Positions 1 to 10,479 of a DNA stretch of 64,000 bases are shown piece by piece (position 1 is the stretch's first letter; each line of letters opens with the position of its first letter). Source of the DNA: Cricetomys ansorgei (Eukaryota; Chordata; Mammalia; Rodentia; Nesomyidae); contig JAMJFZ010001222.1 of assembly GCA_026225945.1 (NCBI GenBank), positions 1,192,501 to 1,256,500 of the forward strand, read 5' to 3'. The notes under the pieces were generated by a model, which saw nothing but the letters and a program-made list of their open reading frames with translations, was not told the DNA's origin and made no database searches. A program made the translations under genes and the position numbers.

Positions 1-224
1 GAGTTTAGAGCAAGAAGGTGTTTTTTCCCTTCACTTTCTCTTAATGAGTTCCTGATCATTTTAAGGGTTATGCTCATGTTCTGGGTGTCCCATTGACTAG
101 TGGAAGTCAGGGGCCAGGTCAGAGTCAGTGTAGCAGGCAGGATTTGCTAGAGAGTTGCCTCTTGTCACTTGTCTCCAAGTGGCACATAGAGGACTTAGAA
201 ATGCTTATTGCTTGAGTACCTAAT

Positions 225-310
225 GACCCAGCACTGGTGAGGGCGAGGAAGGAAGATCAAAGTTTGCAGCTAGCTTGGGCTACCTAGCAGGACCTTGTCT
301 TATAAACAAA
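225..310 (+). repeat. Old B1-like SINE remnant
   Basis: CCCAGCACTGGTGAGGG, then a run resembling the B1 body and GACCTTGTCTTATAAACA at the end. It is diverged, and the bounds are approximate. Confidence 0.5.
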
Positions 311-364
311 AGTTAAAGGTCATTTATATTTTGATATTTATTTATAATCAGAGACTGAGCAGGT

Positions 365-490
365 GTTTTGTTTCCTCAGTATAGACAGGGTCTCTTTGTG
401 CTTGCCAGGCTGGTCTCCAATCCTTGGCCCAATCCTTTTGCTTCAGCTTCCTGAGTAGCTAGAACTATAAGTGAACATCAGGCCCAACAA
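365..490 (-). repeat. Old B1 SINE (antisense)
   Basis: The plus strand shows GACAGGGTCTCTTTGTG, CCAGGCTGGTCTCCAA and CTTCAGCTTCCTGAGTAG, the antisense B1 order, with many substitutions. Confidence 0.7.
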
Positions 491-540
491 GCCCCTCCCC
501 TCTCCCTCTGTCCTTCTCATCCTCCCTCCCTTCTGTCGGA

Positions 541-1415
541 TGCTTAAATCCCACAGTTTATTAAATCAATTTAAAATACAAATAATAGGAATCAGTGTAG
601 ATTCTTGTTAGAGCGACACACTTGGGGGTGTATCTATGCAAGAGGAAAGCTGTGTGGATTTGAATTTCTGAACTTGCCGAGTTCTGTCATTCTGTTCAGC
701 GGCTTTTCTTGATGATGACAGTAAGCCGACCGGACTGGGTGTGAGCAAGGGACACACACACACTGAAGGTGTCTGGGGTAGTTGACACATCCCTGTTCTA
801 TCTACAGCTTCATGGCTAGCATCTAGCTGCTGCTCTGCAAGCCAGTTCTTGTGCGTGTTGTTGTAGGATTTGAAAGCCCCTTTATTTAGATACTTAAATA
901 GGCTTAATTATACTAGTAAACTGAGCAAATTGATGTACTTTAGGTTAGGAGAGTTCTTTAGAAAATCAGCTAAAGCCATTAAAAAACATTTTCATTTAAA
1001 GAGAATTTATGGATGCTAACATATAGTTCTGTTATTTAGTTTTTAAAGATCTGTAGAAACCTGAAGGATGTACTTTTATCAAAAGTAGTCCACGTGGAGA
1101 ATGCTGTAATGCCAGTTTTTAAAAGATGTAATTATGCTCAGCATTCCAGCTGGAAGCATTGTCTCTGATTCTGCCATTTGGGGAGATAATAATGCAGTGG
1201 TGGGGGAAGTGGGGAGAAACAGGAGAAGTAATATTCCTGCATTTTAAACAAATCGAAAACAATACTTTTTATTTTAACAGCAACACTCTTATGATCCAGT
1301 TGTTTTAATGGAAATTCTGCTGAAGTGGCAGGTGGAAAATCCAGAAAGGCAGAAGGCATGCCTCTCAACTTAGAACACTGATGAGAACCCCTGTGGGTCA
1401 TTATGGATAGGATTA
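541..1415. other. Intronic AT-rich sequence, no feature seen
   Basis: A mostly non-repetitive AT-rich stretch. The short open frames in it lack any recognisable product. A C/T-rich run precedes it at 487-535. Confidence 0.5.
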
Positions 1416-1419
1416 AAAA

Positions 1420-1527
1420 AATTTTTTTTTTGAGACAGTGTCTTGTTGTATAGCCTTGAAGTGAGATCCTCCTGCTTCTGCCTTCTGAGTGCGAGGATTA
1501 CATGGGGCACCGTGTGTCGCTGGGTCG
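1420..1527 (-). repeat. B1 SINE (antisense)
   Basis: A T-run, then TTGAGACAGTGTCTTGTTG and CTTCTGCCTTCTGAGTGCG, a diverged antisense B1. Confidence 0.75.
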
Positions 1528-1694
1528 TTTTCTAATGTTAAAATCCTAGTGACACAGAGAACCAAAGATAAGATTTAAATCATTAAATGTAAGTGTTTGG
1601 AATGGTCTCTTTGAGTTTACAGCAGTGAAAACAAAGGAATAGCTAGGAAAGCAAATATCTAGAACATCAATACTAGCTGGGTTTCTTTTTTCTT

Positions 1695-1812
1695 TGCTTT
1701 TTTTGAGACAGATTTTAAGTAGTTCAGGCAAATCTTAAGCTCACTGTGCAGCTAAGGACGACCTTGAACTTCTCCTTCTACTCCCTCAAGTGCCAGGACT
1801 GAAGTATGGGTT
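1695..1812 (-). repeat. B1 SINE (antisense)
   Basis: A T-run with TTTTGAGACAGA, CCTTGAACTTCTCC and CAAGTGCCAGGACTGAAG, an old antisense B1. Confidence 0.65.
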
Positions 1813-1824
1813 ACCTGCTGTGGC

Positions 1825-2260
1825 GGTTTGATGGAAATGCCCCAAAGGCTCACAGGGAGAGGCATCTTTAGGAGGCCTGGCCTCCTTATATTATTAACAA
1901 ATGAAGTGCTGAGAGCAACAAGGGTTACCTGAGAAGAACAATTGATGTGCAGTGGCTCCCGAAAAAGCCTGGGGTGAGGTTTGAAAGGGAGGGGCCAGTG
2001 AGGGTTTGACAGGAAGGCCTGTCTTGTCACAGAGAAGGTCAGGGCTGCAAGAGTCCCAGCTCCACATGATGCCTTCTGCTTTCTCCCACTCAAGAAGTGG
2101 GAGCCATTGTCTGAAAGTGAGGGGGAGGTACAGGTTAGTGTCTCAGAGAGCCATGGAGACAGAGTAGACCAAGTAGAAGTTCCCGAATGCATCCTTGAGA
2201 ACCCTGGGCTTGGGCTTGCTAGGCTGTTGGTCTGTTGCTGAGCTCATCCCCAGGGTATAT
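1825..2260. other. Unclassified moderately GC-rich stretch
   Basis: It begins with TGTGGCGGTTTGATGGAAATGC, which resembles the start of a MaLR LTR, then diverges. A minus-strand open frame of about 146 codons crosses it without a recognisable domain. It may be a degraded LTR. Confidence 0.3.
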
Positions 2261-2319
2261 ACAGATGTAAAACTGCTTGCGCTTACTAACTGTATTGTTT
2301 AGATTCCTTCTTGAAGCTA

Positions 2320-2490
2320 ATTATTTTTATTTTCTGTGTACATGCGTGTTTTGTCTGCATGTATGTACGTGTATGTATCACATAGTCCCTGATACATTAG
2401 AAGCCAAAAGACTGGGTTGGATCCCCCTGGAAATAGAGGAAATAGGTAGTTGTGAGCTGCTGTGTCGTGCTGGGAACCAGAGTACTCACC
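2320..2490 (-). repeat. B2-family SINE (antisense)
   Basis: Reads TTTGTCTGCATGTATGTACG, GGATCCCCCTGGAA and TTGTGAGCTGCTGTG, the antisense order of a B2-family element. Confidence 0.75.
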
Positions 2491-2640
2491 TTTAGTCCCA
2501 GCACTCCACAGGCAGAGGCAGAAGCAGGCAGGTCTCTGTGAGTTCAGGGCCAGCCTGGTCTACAGAGTGAGTTCCAGAACATACAGAATTACAACAGAGA
2601 CTCTGTCTTGAAAATCCAAAAAAAAAAAAAAGAAGAAAAC
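2490..2640 (+). repeat. B1 SINE (sense)
   Basis: AGTCCCAGCACTCC, GCCAGCCTGGTCTACAGAG, and a terminal A-rich tail from 2617. It abuts the antisense B2 directly. Confidence 0.85.
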
Positions 2641-3122
2641 AGAAAAAGAAGAAAAAAGAATATCACACACCTTCCTCCCATCTTTGTTTGTTTTTTTTTT
2701 TTTATAACTTTAATTTTGTTTAGTTAGTATATATTGACGGTATCATGTGGACAATACCAGAGAATTCTTCTACATCCCCAGTTAGCTAATACAGAATATT
2801 GTTTTCAACAATATTCAACACCCGTGCAGGATTTCTAACATGCAGAATGTACTTACAGATTATTGGGTTTTATGTTAGGTTTCAAATTTGATATTGTTCT
2901 AAAATTGTTTAAGAGTGTAATGCTTCCTTTTTTTTTGGCAAGTTGAAAATAGAATAACACAATGTTTCACACAAAAAAGAAAGAAAGAAAAACTAAGAGA
3001 TGCTGGCAGGAGTGGAAATCTGTTCTCAGCTGAGAACAGACCGAGTGACTTGCAGGGAACACAGGGAAACTGTGTAGGAGTTGGAGTCAACGTGGAGAAG
3101 ATCCACTTGTCTGGACCCTACA

Positions 3123-3160
3123 GGGTGTGGCCCGGGTGTGGCCCGGGTGTGGCCCATGTT
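3123..3160. repeat. 12-bp tandem repeat, three copies
   Basis: GGTGTGGCCCGG-type units follow one another at 3124-3157; the last is imperfect. Confidence 0.8.
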
Positions 3161-3259
3161 GGGAGATGAATGTAGCAGAGTCAGAATGAGCCCATGGGTT
3201 AAAAAGCAGAAACAAGATTCTGAGTTGAGTCTTCAGATTTTGCCTTTGAAACCACAGGT

Positions 3260-3345
3260 CTGATTACGTAGTCCAGGAATCCTCCTGCCTCAGCCTCCTG
3301 AGTGCTGGGATTACAAGTGTGTATCACCATGCCGGCTATCTTACT
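3260..3345 (-). repeat. B1 SINE fragment (antisense)
   Basis: Contains CCTGCCTCAGCCTCCTGAG and TGCTGGGATTACAAGTG. Confidence 0.75.
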
Positions 3346-3745
3346 CACTTTTAATTACGCAATTCAGTGGTAGTAAATGCAGACATGTTTCTGTGTATAC
3401 CTGTCTCTTCATGTTACACAAATGGGAATGCTATATCCCCCAAACGGGCTCTCTGCCCTGGCAACCATATTTTCTACTCCTTGTTTATATGGTTTTTAGT
3501 TATTCTGATATCTCATATAAGGGTCATGAGTATTTTGTCTTTATGTGACTAGCTTATTTTACAAATACCATGTCCTCAAGATTTGTCTGTGTTGTAGGCT
3601 ATCAAAAGTACCTCCCCTTTAAGGGCTGCACAGGGTTTTGGCTTTGCCGACTTTCACACCAAGTTCTGTCTATTGCATATGATTGCCACCTGATGTCCTA
3701 TGTATAGCACGGTTGGGAACATCATGTACATGATTATATGTAAGC
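3346..3745 (-). repeat. Old mammalian L1 3' region (antisense)
   Basis: The plus strand follows the known antisense L1M 3' text: CCTGGCAACCATATTTTCT, then TCTCATATAAGGGTCATGAG, GACTAGCTTATTTTAC and ATGTCCTCAAGATTTGTC. It ends about 40 bases before Afg1l exon a. Confidence 0.7.
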
Positions 3746-3786
3746 GTTTTCATGATAGAGATTTATAATTTGTTCTTAATTTGCAG

Positions 3787-3838
3787 CTTTTTTCAAGGAA
3801 CAAACCTCCAAAGGGACTGTATGTTTATGGAGATGTCG
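3787..3838 (+). CDS. Afg1l: Afg1l coding exon a: strand leading into Walker A
   Basis: AFG1L is a mitochondrial P-loop ATPase of the AFG1/ZapE family. Family work links it to turnover of cytochrome c oxidase subunits and to mitochondrial protein quality control. This 52-nt exon follows a ttgcag acceptor and precedes a gtaagtg donor. It starts in phase 0 and reads LFSRNKPPKGLYVYGDV plus the first base of a glycine codon. PPKGLYVYGDVG is the typical AFG1 lead-in to the P-loop, the GxxGxGKT glycine loop being completed by the next exon at 8883. Exon ends come from the splice sites and the joined frame. The intron therefore cuts the Walker A motif itself. Confidence 0.93.
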
Positions 3839-4049
3839 GTAAGTGTTAAAATAAGTTCTGGGTGGGCCAGACAGGAGGCTCTGCCGCTTTCACTTGGGGT
3901 GGGGGCGGCAGTGTCCATGTCCATCAGCCCAAAGCCTCAGGGGCAGGATAAGACGTGGGAGGAGGGACAGCCACTCAGCTGGCACCAAGGCAGACTCAGG
4001 CCTCATGCATGCAGTGAAGAGAAGACCTGCAGGGAGGAGCTGTCTGTGG

Positions 4050-4090
4050 GCTAGCAGATAGCCAGGATTGTAGCAGATAGCCAGGATTGC
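4050..4090. repeat. 19-bp direct duplication
   Basis: AGCAGATAGCCAGGATTG occurs twice in tandem at about 4052-4089. Confidence 0.85.
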
Positions 4091-4189
4091 ATCGGCACTG
4101 TTTGTCTCTGCTTACTGCTTTTCAAAATTAGGCTTATTCTTTCTTACTTTTTAATTTCCACAAGAATTTCTATTCAGAACCTAAGAGCG

Positions 4190-4300
4190 ATGACCTGGTT
4201 ATTAGCCACAGGGCCTCACTGTGCTCCCTGAGCTGGTCTCAAATTTGTGGATCAGGTGCTCCTCCTGGCTCAGCGCCATCCTGCCCTGGAGCTGGCTTTA
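4190..4300 (-). repeat. Old B1-like remnant (antisense)
   Basis: Contains AGGGCCTCACTGTGCTCC, GAGCTGGTCTCAAATT and GCTCCTCCTGGCTCAGC, a heavily diverged antisense B1. Confidence 0.5.
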
Positions 4301-5148
4301 AACTAGTTAGTAGATACGGCTGGGGCATTGATGGTGTAGTTCCTTGCTCTCCTAGTTCTGTACATTGGGCGGATTTGCCTTTTCTTAGCTCCTAGGCTGG
4401 TTGTAAATTTTGAGATGGACGATGTTCCTTTTCACTTAGTAGGTGCTTGTTGATGCCCTGTGCCTGCGCCTGGGGCATAGCTCACAGCTCTCATTCTGGT
4501 CAGCTCTGTTCTTTGGGAGAACATCGTACTTCCTGTAGCTTCACTTCCGTGTTATTCATTACGGAAATCTGTTCTTTGTGGTTCCGTCACCTTAACCATG
4601 TGGCTGTATATGGAGATGGTTAGTAAAGGCTTCTACAAAAGAGCAGGGAACCACGACCAGGAAGGTTGCTCCTGTAGTTGGACTAATTGAATGGAGGCGT
4701 AATGGATAATTCGAGATGGAGAGCTAAGGAAGTTGTGAATCAGATGCATCGGTGGGGCCACAGGCGTTTGGGTTACAGCCGAGCAAGACAGCTGCCGTCG
4801 GTGTGCGATGGTGTCTGGTAACATTCCTAGCTTTTGGATTAGTAGTTGGCTAACGTTTTAACGTTTTGGTAGTCACAGGATGCTAGGACAGACACAGGTG
4901 GGCACAATGGATTGCCTGGAAGGAACTAAAAATAGGTGAGATAATTTGGCTTTGTCTGTAACATTGTAACTCTCCTTAATCTTGAAGTTTAGGCATTTGG
5001 CCTTGTAGAATGTTAACACAGGTGCAGCTTTTTCCTCTTTCCCCTTCTCCCGCCTTTTATTTGGAAACTTCAGTTCTCACTGTAATGGCGACAGCAGGGT
5101 TAATGATTTGTCTGGAATACTAGAAGAGAATGGAAGTAACATCCTCAC
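4300..5148. other. Intronic unique sequence
   Basis: No repeat, exon or RNA gene is recognised. Open frames are short and without conserved motifs. Confidence 0.5.
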
Positions 5149-6410
5149 CATCTACCATCCTCCCCGTCCTCTCCATCACCATCCTCCCCGTCCTCCCCAT
5201 CCTCCCTGTCCTCTCTGTCCTCCCCATCCTCACTGTCCTCCCCGTCCTCCCCGTCCTCCCTGTCCTCCCCGTCCTCTCCGTCCTCCCCATCCTCACCATC
5301 CACCATCCTCCCTGTCCTCCCTGTCCTCCCTGTTCTCCCTGTTCTCCCTGTCCTCCCCATCCTCTCGTCCTCTCCGTCCTCACCATCTTCACCATCCACC
5401 ATCCTCCTCATCCTTCCGTCCTCCCCATCCTCACCATCCACCATCCTCCCCGTCCTCCCTGTCTTCCTCATCCTCTCCGTCCTCCCCATCCTCACCATCC
5501 ACCATCCTCCCTGTCCTCCCTGTCCTCCCTGTTCTCCCTGCCCTCCCCATCCTCTTGTCCTCCCCGTCCTCACCATCCACCATCCTCCCCGTCCTCCCCG
5601 TCCTCCCTATCCTCACCATCCACCATCCTCCCCATCCTCCATCCTCCCTGTCCTCCCTGTCCTCCCCATCCTCCTCGTCCTCCCCATCCTCCCCATCCTC
5701 CCCATCCACCATCCTCCCCGTCCTCCCCGTCCTCCCTATCCTCACCATCCACCATCCTCCCCATCCTCCATCCTCCCTGTCCTCCCTGTCCTCCCCATCC
5801 TCCTCGTCCTCCCCGTCCTCCCCATCCTCACCATCCACCATCCTCCCCATCCTCCCCATCCACCATCCTCTTGTCCTCCTCATCCTTCTCATCCTCCCCA
5901 TCCTCACCATCCACCATCCTCCCCATCCTCCCCATCCACCATCCTCTTGTCCTCCTCATCCTCCCTGTCCTCCCCATCCTCACCATCCACCATCCTCCCC
6001 ATCCTCCCCATCCACCATCCTCTTGTCCTCCTCATCCTCCTCATCCTCCCCATCCTCACCATCCACCATCCTCCCTGTCCTCCCTATTCTCCCTGCCCTC
6101 CCCATCCTCTCGTCCTCCCCGTCCTCACCATCCACCATCCACTTGTCCTCCCCATCCTCCCTGTCCTCCCCATCCTCTCGTCCTCTCCGTCCTTACCATC
6201 CTCCCCATCCACCATACTCCTTGTCCTTCCTGTCCTCCCCATCCTCTCATCCTCCCTGTCCTCCTCGTCCTCCCCATCCTCACCATCCACCATCCTCCCT
6301 GTCCTCTCCGTCCTCCCCATCCTCTCATCCTCCCCATCCTTTCATCCTCCCCGTCCTCACCATCCACCATCCTCCCCGTCCTCCTCGTCCTCCCCATCCT
6401 TCTGCCCTCA
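5149..6410. repeat. 1.26-kb pyrimidine-rich minisatellite with higher-order repeats
   Basis: An array of 6-9-bp units such as TCCTCCCCG, TCCTCCCCA and ACCATCCACCATCC on the plus strand (almost only C and T, with A and rare G). Longer units are nested in it: a block repeats at a spacing of 129 bp (about 5573 and 5702), and a 76-bp unit starting TTGTCCTCCTCATCC occurs at 5871, 5947 and 6023. The minus strand is purine- and G-rich. Stop codons are rare in several frames on both strands because of composition, which yields long but meaningless open frames. Confidence 0.95.
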
Positions 6411-6703
6411 CACTGAGCTCTGGGAGCTGGTGGAGCTTAGAGCACAGTTATGTCTTAGAGGGGTAGGGAGGACAGCACTTCCTGCTTTCTGCAGAGGAGG
6501 GCTGGGAGAGGAACTGCTAGGGCCTTCTTGAGGAGTTATTTCTGACTTCCTAACTCAGGGTTTGACTGTCAGAACTCAAAGCTTTAGATTTTTAAAGTTA
6601 ATCCACTGGCAGTACTCCTTGAGAAAACACCAGTGTTAATTTATGAGTCTTAGAGACTAAAGCAACACTCTGAACTCGGTAGTGTTCAGTGTCAGGCTCC
6701 CTC

Positions 6704-6750
6704 CCACCACCACCACCACCACCACCAACCCCCCTCCCCTCCCCCTGGTC
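6704..6750. repeat. (CCA)n and C-rich tract
   Basis: Eight or so CCA triplets followed by CCCCCCTCCCCTCCCC-like sequence. Confidence 0.9.
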
Positions 6751-7740
6751 CTCTGAAGTTGTTCCCCTCACACTTGACGGGTGTTTGCTGAGCTTCTGTC
6801 CCATGGAGAATCAAGAATCAAGAATTCCAAGACAGTTAACATCTGCCGTGCAGACTGACCATATGAAGACATTCCTTTCAATATAAGGACATTTCAGATA
6901 AGATGCTCAAATAGCAAAGAGCCGTGTTTAAGGCCTGCGCATATGTAGCCTTCAGTGTTTTCCCTGCTAACTTTAGTTTATAGTCAACGTTGCATGTGAC
7001 TCCTGTGGTCTGAAGTGTTACTTTGTCAGCTGCACTCCTGTTTACCCTGTGATATAATTTAAAGTCTGTAGGCACCCTTTAAAGACAACAACTTCACATC
7101 TACCAAATCCTATACATGGCTATTACAGAGACAATGAAATGAGACTCCCCTTTGGGAAGCTCACACCCGTGCTCAAGCCTGCCTCATTCTCTCCCAGGGC
7201 CACCTCTTTTCATTTTTATTCTTGTGTTTAATCTATGTTTAAAATATCTTTTAACAAACTTGGCTGTGCTTCACACCGGCTCATCTGGAAAGTCCTTTCT
7301 GTCAAAGTCAAGGATCTGACTTTCCCTAAGTGGAGGTCTCTAAAAAGAACCCAGGGTGCTGGGGCTCCACTGGCTTACTTACCTACATGCTGCTCAATTT
7401 CTAAATATCTAATTGTTTCCTAATTGGTTTTATTGTGGTCCCAACACACTTTGTCTAACTCAATTCCCTTCATATTTAAGAAGCCTGGCGATGATGTAGG
7501 GTGACTATTTCATGTGTACTTGAAAACACTATAACCACTTATTGCCACGCGTGATGTTCTGTACCTCCATTCTGCCAAATGCTGGAAATCGTACCTCACC
7601 GTTTTTCTTTTATCTTTTACCGAAGGAAGTTGGCATTTCCCACGTTCATTGTGGATTAGGTTATTTCTCCTTGTAGTTTCGTTAGGTTGTTTAATGTACT
7701 TTGAAGCTCTCAGAGCTTCAAATACTCAGAGAGTATTCAG
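6751..7740. other. Intronic unique sequence
   Basis: AT-rich, with no recognised repeat or exon. Confidence 0.5.
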
Positions 7741-7744
7741 TATT

Positions 7745-7845
7745 GCTATTCTTTTCTTTCTTCCTTTGGGATCGACTGGGCTCAGACTCATGAGCCTCCT
7801 CAGTCTCCTGTGGGCTGGGATTCCATTGTGGGCCACGTGCCTGCT
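7745..7845 (-). repeat. Probable old B1 (antisense)
   Basis: GACTGGGCTCAGACTCATGAG and GTCTCCTGTGGGCTGGGATT fit the end of an antisense B1; diverged. Confidence 0.45.
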
Positions 7846-8004
7846 GGTATTCTGCCTTCCTGATGAATCAGCTGTACTATGAGAGAGTGTCATTCTTTAT
7901 CTCTGGTGGAAGTCCTCGAGTCCGTGTCCAGTTTGTCTGCCTTTTTTATGATGAGTATCCGTGGGGCAGATATCCTCAGTTTTTACTTTTTTTTTAATTT
8001 AAGG

Positions 8005-8172
8005 TTTGATTAATTGATTAGTTTTATGTGTTTGGGTGTTCTGCCTGCATTTATGTCTGTGCACATGCATACAGTCTCCGTGAGGGCCCTTCCATGCTGG
8101 TTTGAACTGCTGAGGGATGCTGGGTCTGAGCTAACCGTGGTCCTAGGCTTTCTGCAAGAGAGTGACACTGTG
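8005..8172 (-). repeat. B2-family SINE (antisense)
   Basis: Starts with TGTGTTTGGGTGTTCTGCCT and TTTATGTCTGTGCACATGC, and ends near TCTGCAAGAGAGTG. Confidence 0.7.
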
Positions 8173-8421
8173 CTTGCCTGTGCTCAGGTCACCAGCGGTC
8201 AGCTGCTAGTGCAGTTCTAGGAGTAACATTTCCAAGTGTTGAAAACTGGATAATTGATTCTAAACACTGATTATCAGAGTTTCTGAAGTAGTGCTCGTTT
8301 TGAAAAACACGTTCTCAGCTTTAACAGAATGAAGTACTATAATTGACCATTTCCTGCTGCGGTGATTGTTTAACTTTCCACCTCTTTTTAAAAAGTTATT
8401 TGTATCTATTACTATTACTGA

Positions 8422-8515
8422 GCATGCCTGTACAACATGTATGCGGGGGCGGGGGTCAAACGCAAGCCGTTTGCCTTGACAAGTGCCTCACCTGCTGAGA
8501 CATCTGGCCAGCTAT
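8422..8515 (-). repeat. tRNA-like/B4-type SINE fragment (antisense)
   Basis: GGGGTCAAACGCAAGCC and GACAAGTGCCTCACCTGC, then GAGACATCTGGCCAGC, the pattern of an antisense tRNA-derived rodent SINE. Confidence 0.5.
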
Positions 8516-8569
8516 CTTCTCGATATTCTTACTTTTAATTTCTGCATTTCCCATAGTTCCTTATATGTA

Positions 8570-8882
8570 GCAATGCCAGTAGATTAACTTATCACAGTGT
8601 CTTTAGAAGAAAAGACTAAGGAGCAATTCATAAATCATGCGGGGTTGTGAGCATGCCTTCCAGTGCTGGCTAAAAACAGGATTATGAGAAAAAAGGAACA
8701 TCGATCTTTTAAAGCCAGTTCAGCAGGAGAGTGAGTGCCTCCTCCGACCTAGCAGAGCGGCAGCTCCAGCTTCCCGGAAGAGCGCAGCCTCATTATCTCG
8801 CAAAGCTAATGAACAGTCATTAGTGTAATCAGCACATGCCATTTAATGGTATTCTTAAATTTTTTTTATTTTTATTTTTAAG
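8570..8882. other. Repeat-free intron segment upstream of exon b
   Basis: A mixed-composition stretch with several ATTA/TAAT core motifs (GCTAATGAACAGTCATTAG near 8805-8823). It is a candidate for conserved noncoding sequence; nothing coding is seen. Confidence 0.35.
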
Positions 8883-8984
8883 GTACAGGGAAAACAATGG
8901 TGATGGACATGTTTTATGCTTATGTGGAACCGAAGAGGAAAAAACGGGTCCATTTTCATGGCTTCATGCTGGACGTGCACAGAA
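8883..8984 (+). CDS. Afg1l: Afg1l coding exon b: Walker A completed
   Basis: This 102-nt exon completes the split glycine codon and reads GTGKTMVMDMFYAYVE and then a basic stretch (PKRKKRVHFHGFMLDVHR). With the previous exon it forms GDVGTGKT, the nucleotide-binding Walker A motif with its catalytic lysine. HFHGFML is a conserved AFG1-family motif. The acceptor is an ag after a T-rich tract at 8860-8882 and the donor is gtaagtt. Both flanking introns are phase 1, so the exon is symmetric: skipping it would keep the frame but remove the P-loop lysine. There are no internal stops, and the match to the mammalian family is essentially full length. Confidence 0.95.
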
Positions 8985-9359
8985 GTAAGTTGGTGATCCC
9001 CAGCAGTGATTTCCCAGTGTGATAATCATCTCTTTTAGTGAATGAACATAGAAGCTTTAAAAATATTAGGCTTTTGCTTCACGTAAGCAAAATATCTCTT
9101 GTGGAAAATATCTTTTTATATGGAAAATTATATATCTTTGTATATGGAAAACGGGAATGCATCTAGAGTTAGTTCTTAAGACCAACTCCATTCCAAAATT
9201 AGAGCGCAGAGGTTGGTCTGGTGATACCCAGGCAGCACCTGCCTGCGGAGCCTTTTGATTAGGCTCCTTACTGTGTCACCTGTCCTGCAGGCACTCGGTT
9301 TGTATTTGTATGTAGATTTTATAGCTCTGTTTAGAGGCCTTTCTGTCTGTCTTTTTGTT

Positions 9360-9525
9360 TTATTTTTATTTTTTGTTTGTTTGTTTGTTTGAGATAAGGT
9401 TTTTCTGTGCAGACCTGGCTGTCCTGGAATTCACTCGTAGACCAGGCTGGCCTTGAACTCAGAAATCTGCCTGCCTCTACCTCACAGAGTTCTGGGGTAA
9501 AAGCACCATGTTAGGTTTCTTATTT
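9360..9525 (-). repeat. B1 SINE (antisense)
   Basis: A (GTTT)n tail, then TTGAGATAAGGTTTTTCTG, CTGGCTGTCCTGGAATTCAC and GACCAGGCTGGCCTTGAAC. Confidence 0.9.
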
Positions 9526-9804
9526 ATTTTTTGTGACAGCCTGATGTAATTCCTGACCCTTCTGCATCAGCTCACAGTGGTGAGACTCAGGTGTGTTGCA
9601 TCTTGCCTATCTCTTGATGTTTGTAGATGATTTCATTTTCTGTGTGGTTTTCTACTCAGCCATACCTCCCTGGAGTAGGGAGTAGGAACATTGCTTTTCC
9701 CCCAGAACTTTTGGTGTTTAGTATAAATATAGTGACTAACAGGAATAATTTGAGTGTTTCGGTTGGAGACGAGAACATTTTGAGTTGACATGCTGGACAA
9801 AATA

Positions 9805-9968
9805 TGTATTTGTTTTGTTTTGGTTTTTCAAGATAGTGTTTCCCTATTGTAACTCTGGTTTTCCTGGAACTCACTCTGTAGACCAGGCTGGCCTCGAACT
9901 CGCAGAGATCTGCCTGCCTCTGCCTCCCAAGGGCTGAGAATAAAGGCGGGCGCCACCACAGCCCTGGC
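9805..9968 (-). repeat. B1 SINE (antisense), young
   Basis: TTGTTTTGGTTTTTCAAGA tail, TGTAGACCAGGCTGGCCTCG and TAAAGGCGGGCGCCACCACA. Little divergence. Confidence 0.93.
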
Positions 9969-10329
9969 TTAAGATATGTATTTCACAGGCTGATTTCCAG
10001 ACTCCACTCTCTCAGGACCAATTCCAGTTTGCTGGTGCATCTAGCTGCCTATCATTGTTGGCCATAAAGTGACTCAACAATGAGATGGAATGACCTTGAG
10101 TTTCCCTTATAGTTGACACTGTGATATTCGTTGAATAACTTGTCTTGAAGAAGAGAAAATACAACTCCTTTCAATAATCAAATTGTGATGATTGAACTCT
10201 ATTCATGTGGAATTTAAATTTAATTTTTATGTCCAAGTTAAGTTTCATTCAGAGGTTAAAAATATGTTCTGGTTCCTTAAAACGTTCTATTAATATAATA
10301 TTTTGTCTGTTTCATTTCATATATCTAAG

Positions 10330-10460
10330 GAATACATCGCCTTAAACAGAGTTTGCCGAAAAGGAAGGCAGGATTCATGACTAAATCATATGACCCAATA
10401 GCTCCCATAGCTGAAGAAATTAGCCAAGAAGCTTGTCTCCTATGTTTTGATGAATTTCAG
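10330..10460 (+). CDS. Afg1l: Afg1l coding exon c: Walker B
   Basis: This 131-nt exon starts by completing an arginine codon (AGA) and reads through RIHRLKQSLPKRKAG, KSYDPIAPIAEEIS and ACLLCFDEFQ. LLCFDEFQ is the Walker B motif (hydrophobic run, then Asp-Glu), which coordinates magnesium and activates the hydrolytic water. DPIAPIAEEI is a conserved AFG1-family segment. The acceptor is ctaag/g and the donor is cag/gtaaag; the exon ends in phase 0. Residues between Walker A and Walker B are intact, with no frameshift or stop, so this looks like a functional copy. Confidence 0.95.
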
Positions 10461-10479
10461 GTAAAGTGGAGATTTTTCT

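Noticed and set aside
2277..2495. Small plus-strand frame beginning MRLLTVLFRF with a signal-peptide look
   Set aside because: It lies in an antisense B2-family SINE.
5108..6466. Open frames of up to 452 codons (Pro/Ser/His-rich) on the plus strand and Gly/Asp/Arg-rich frames on the minus strand
   Set aside because: They are produced by a pyrimidine minisatellite that lacks stop codons by composition; several overlapping frames are open at once.
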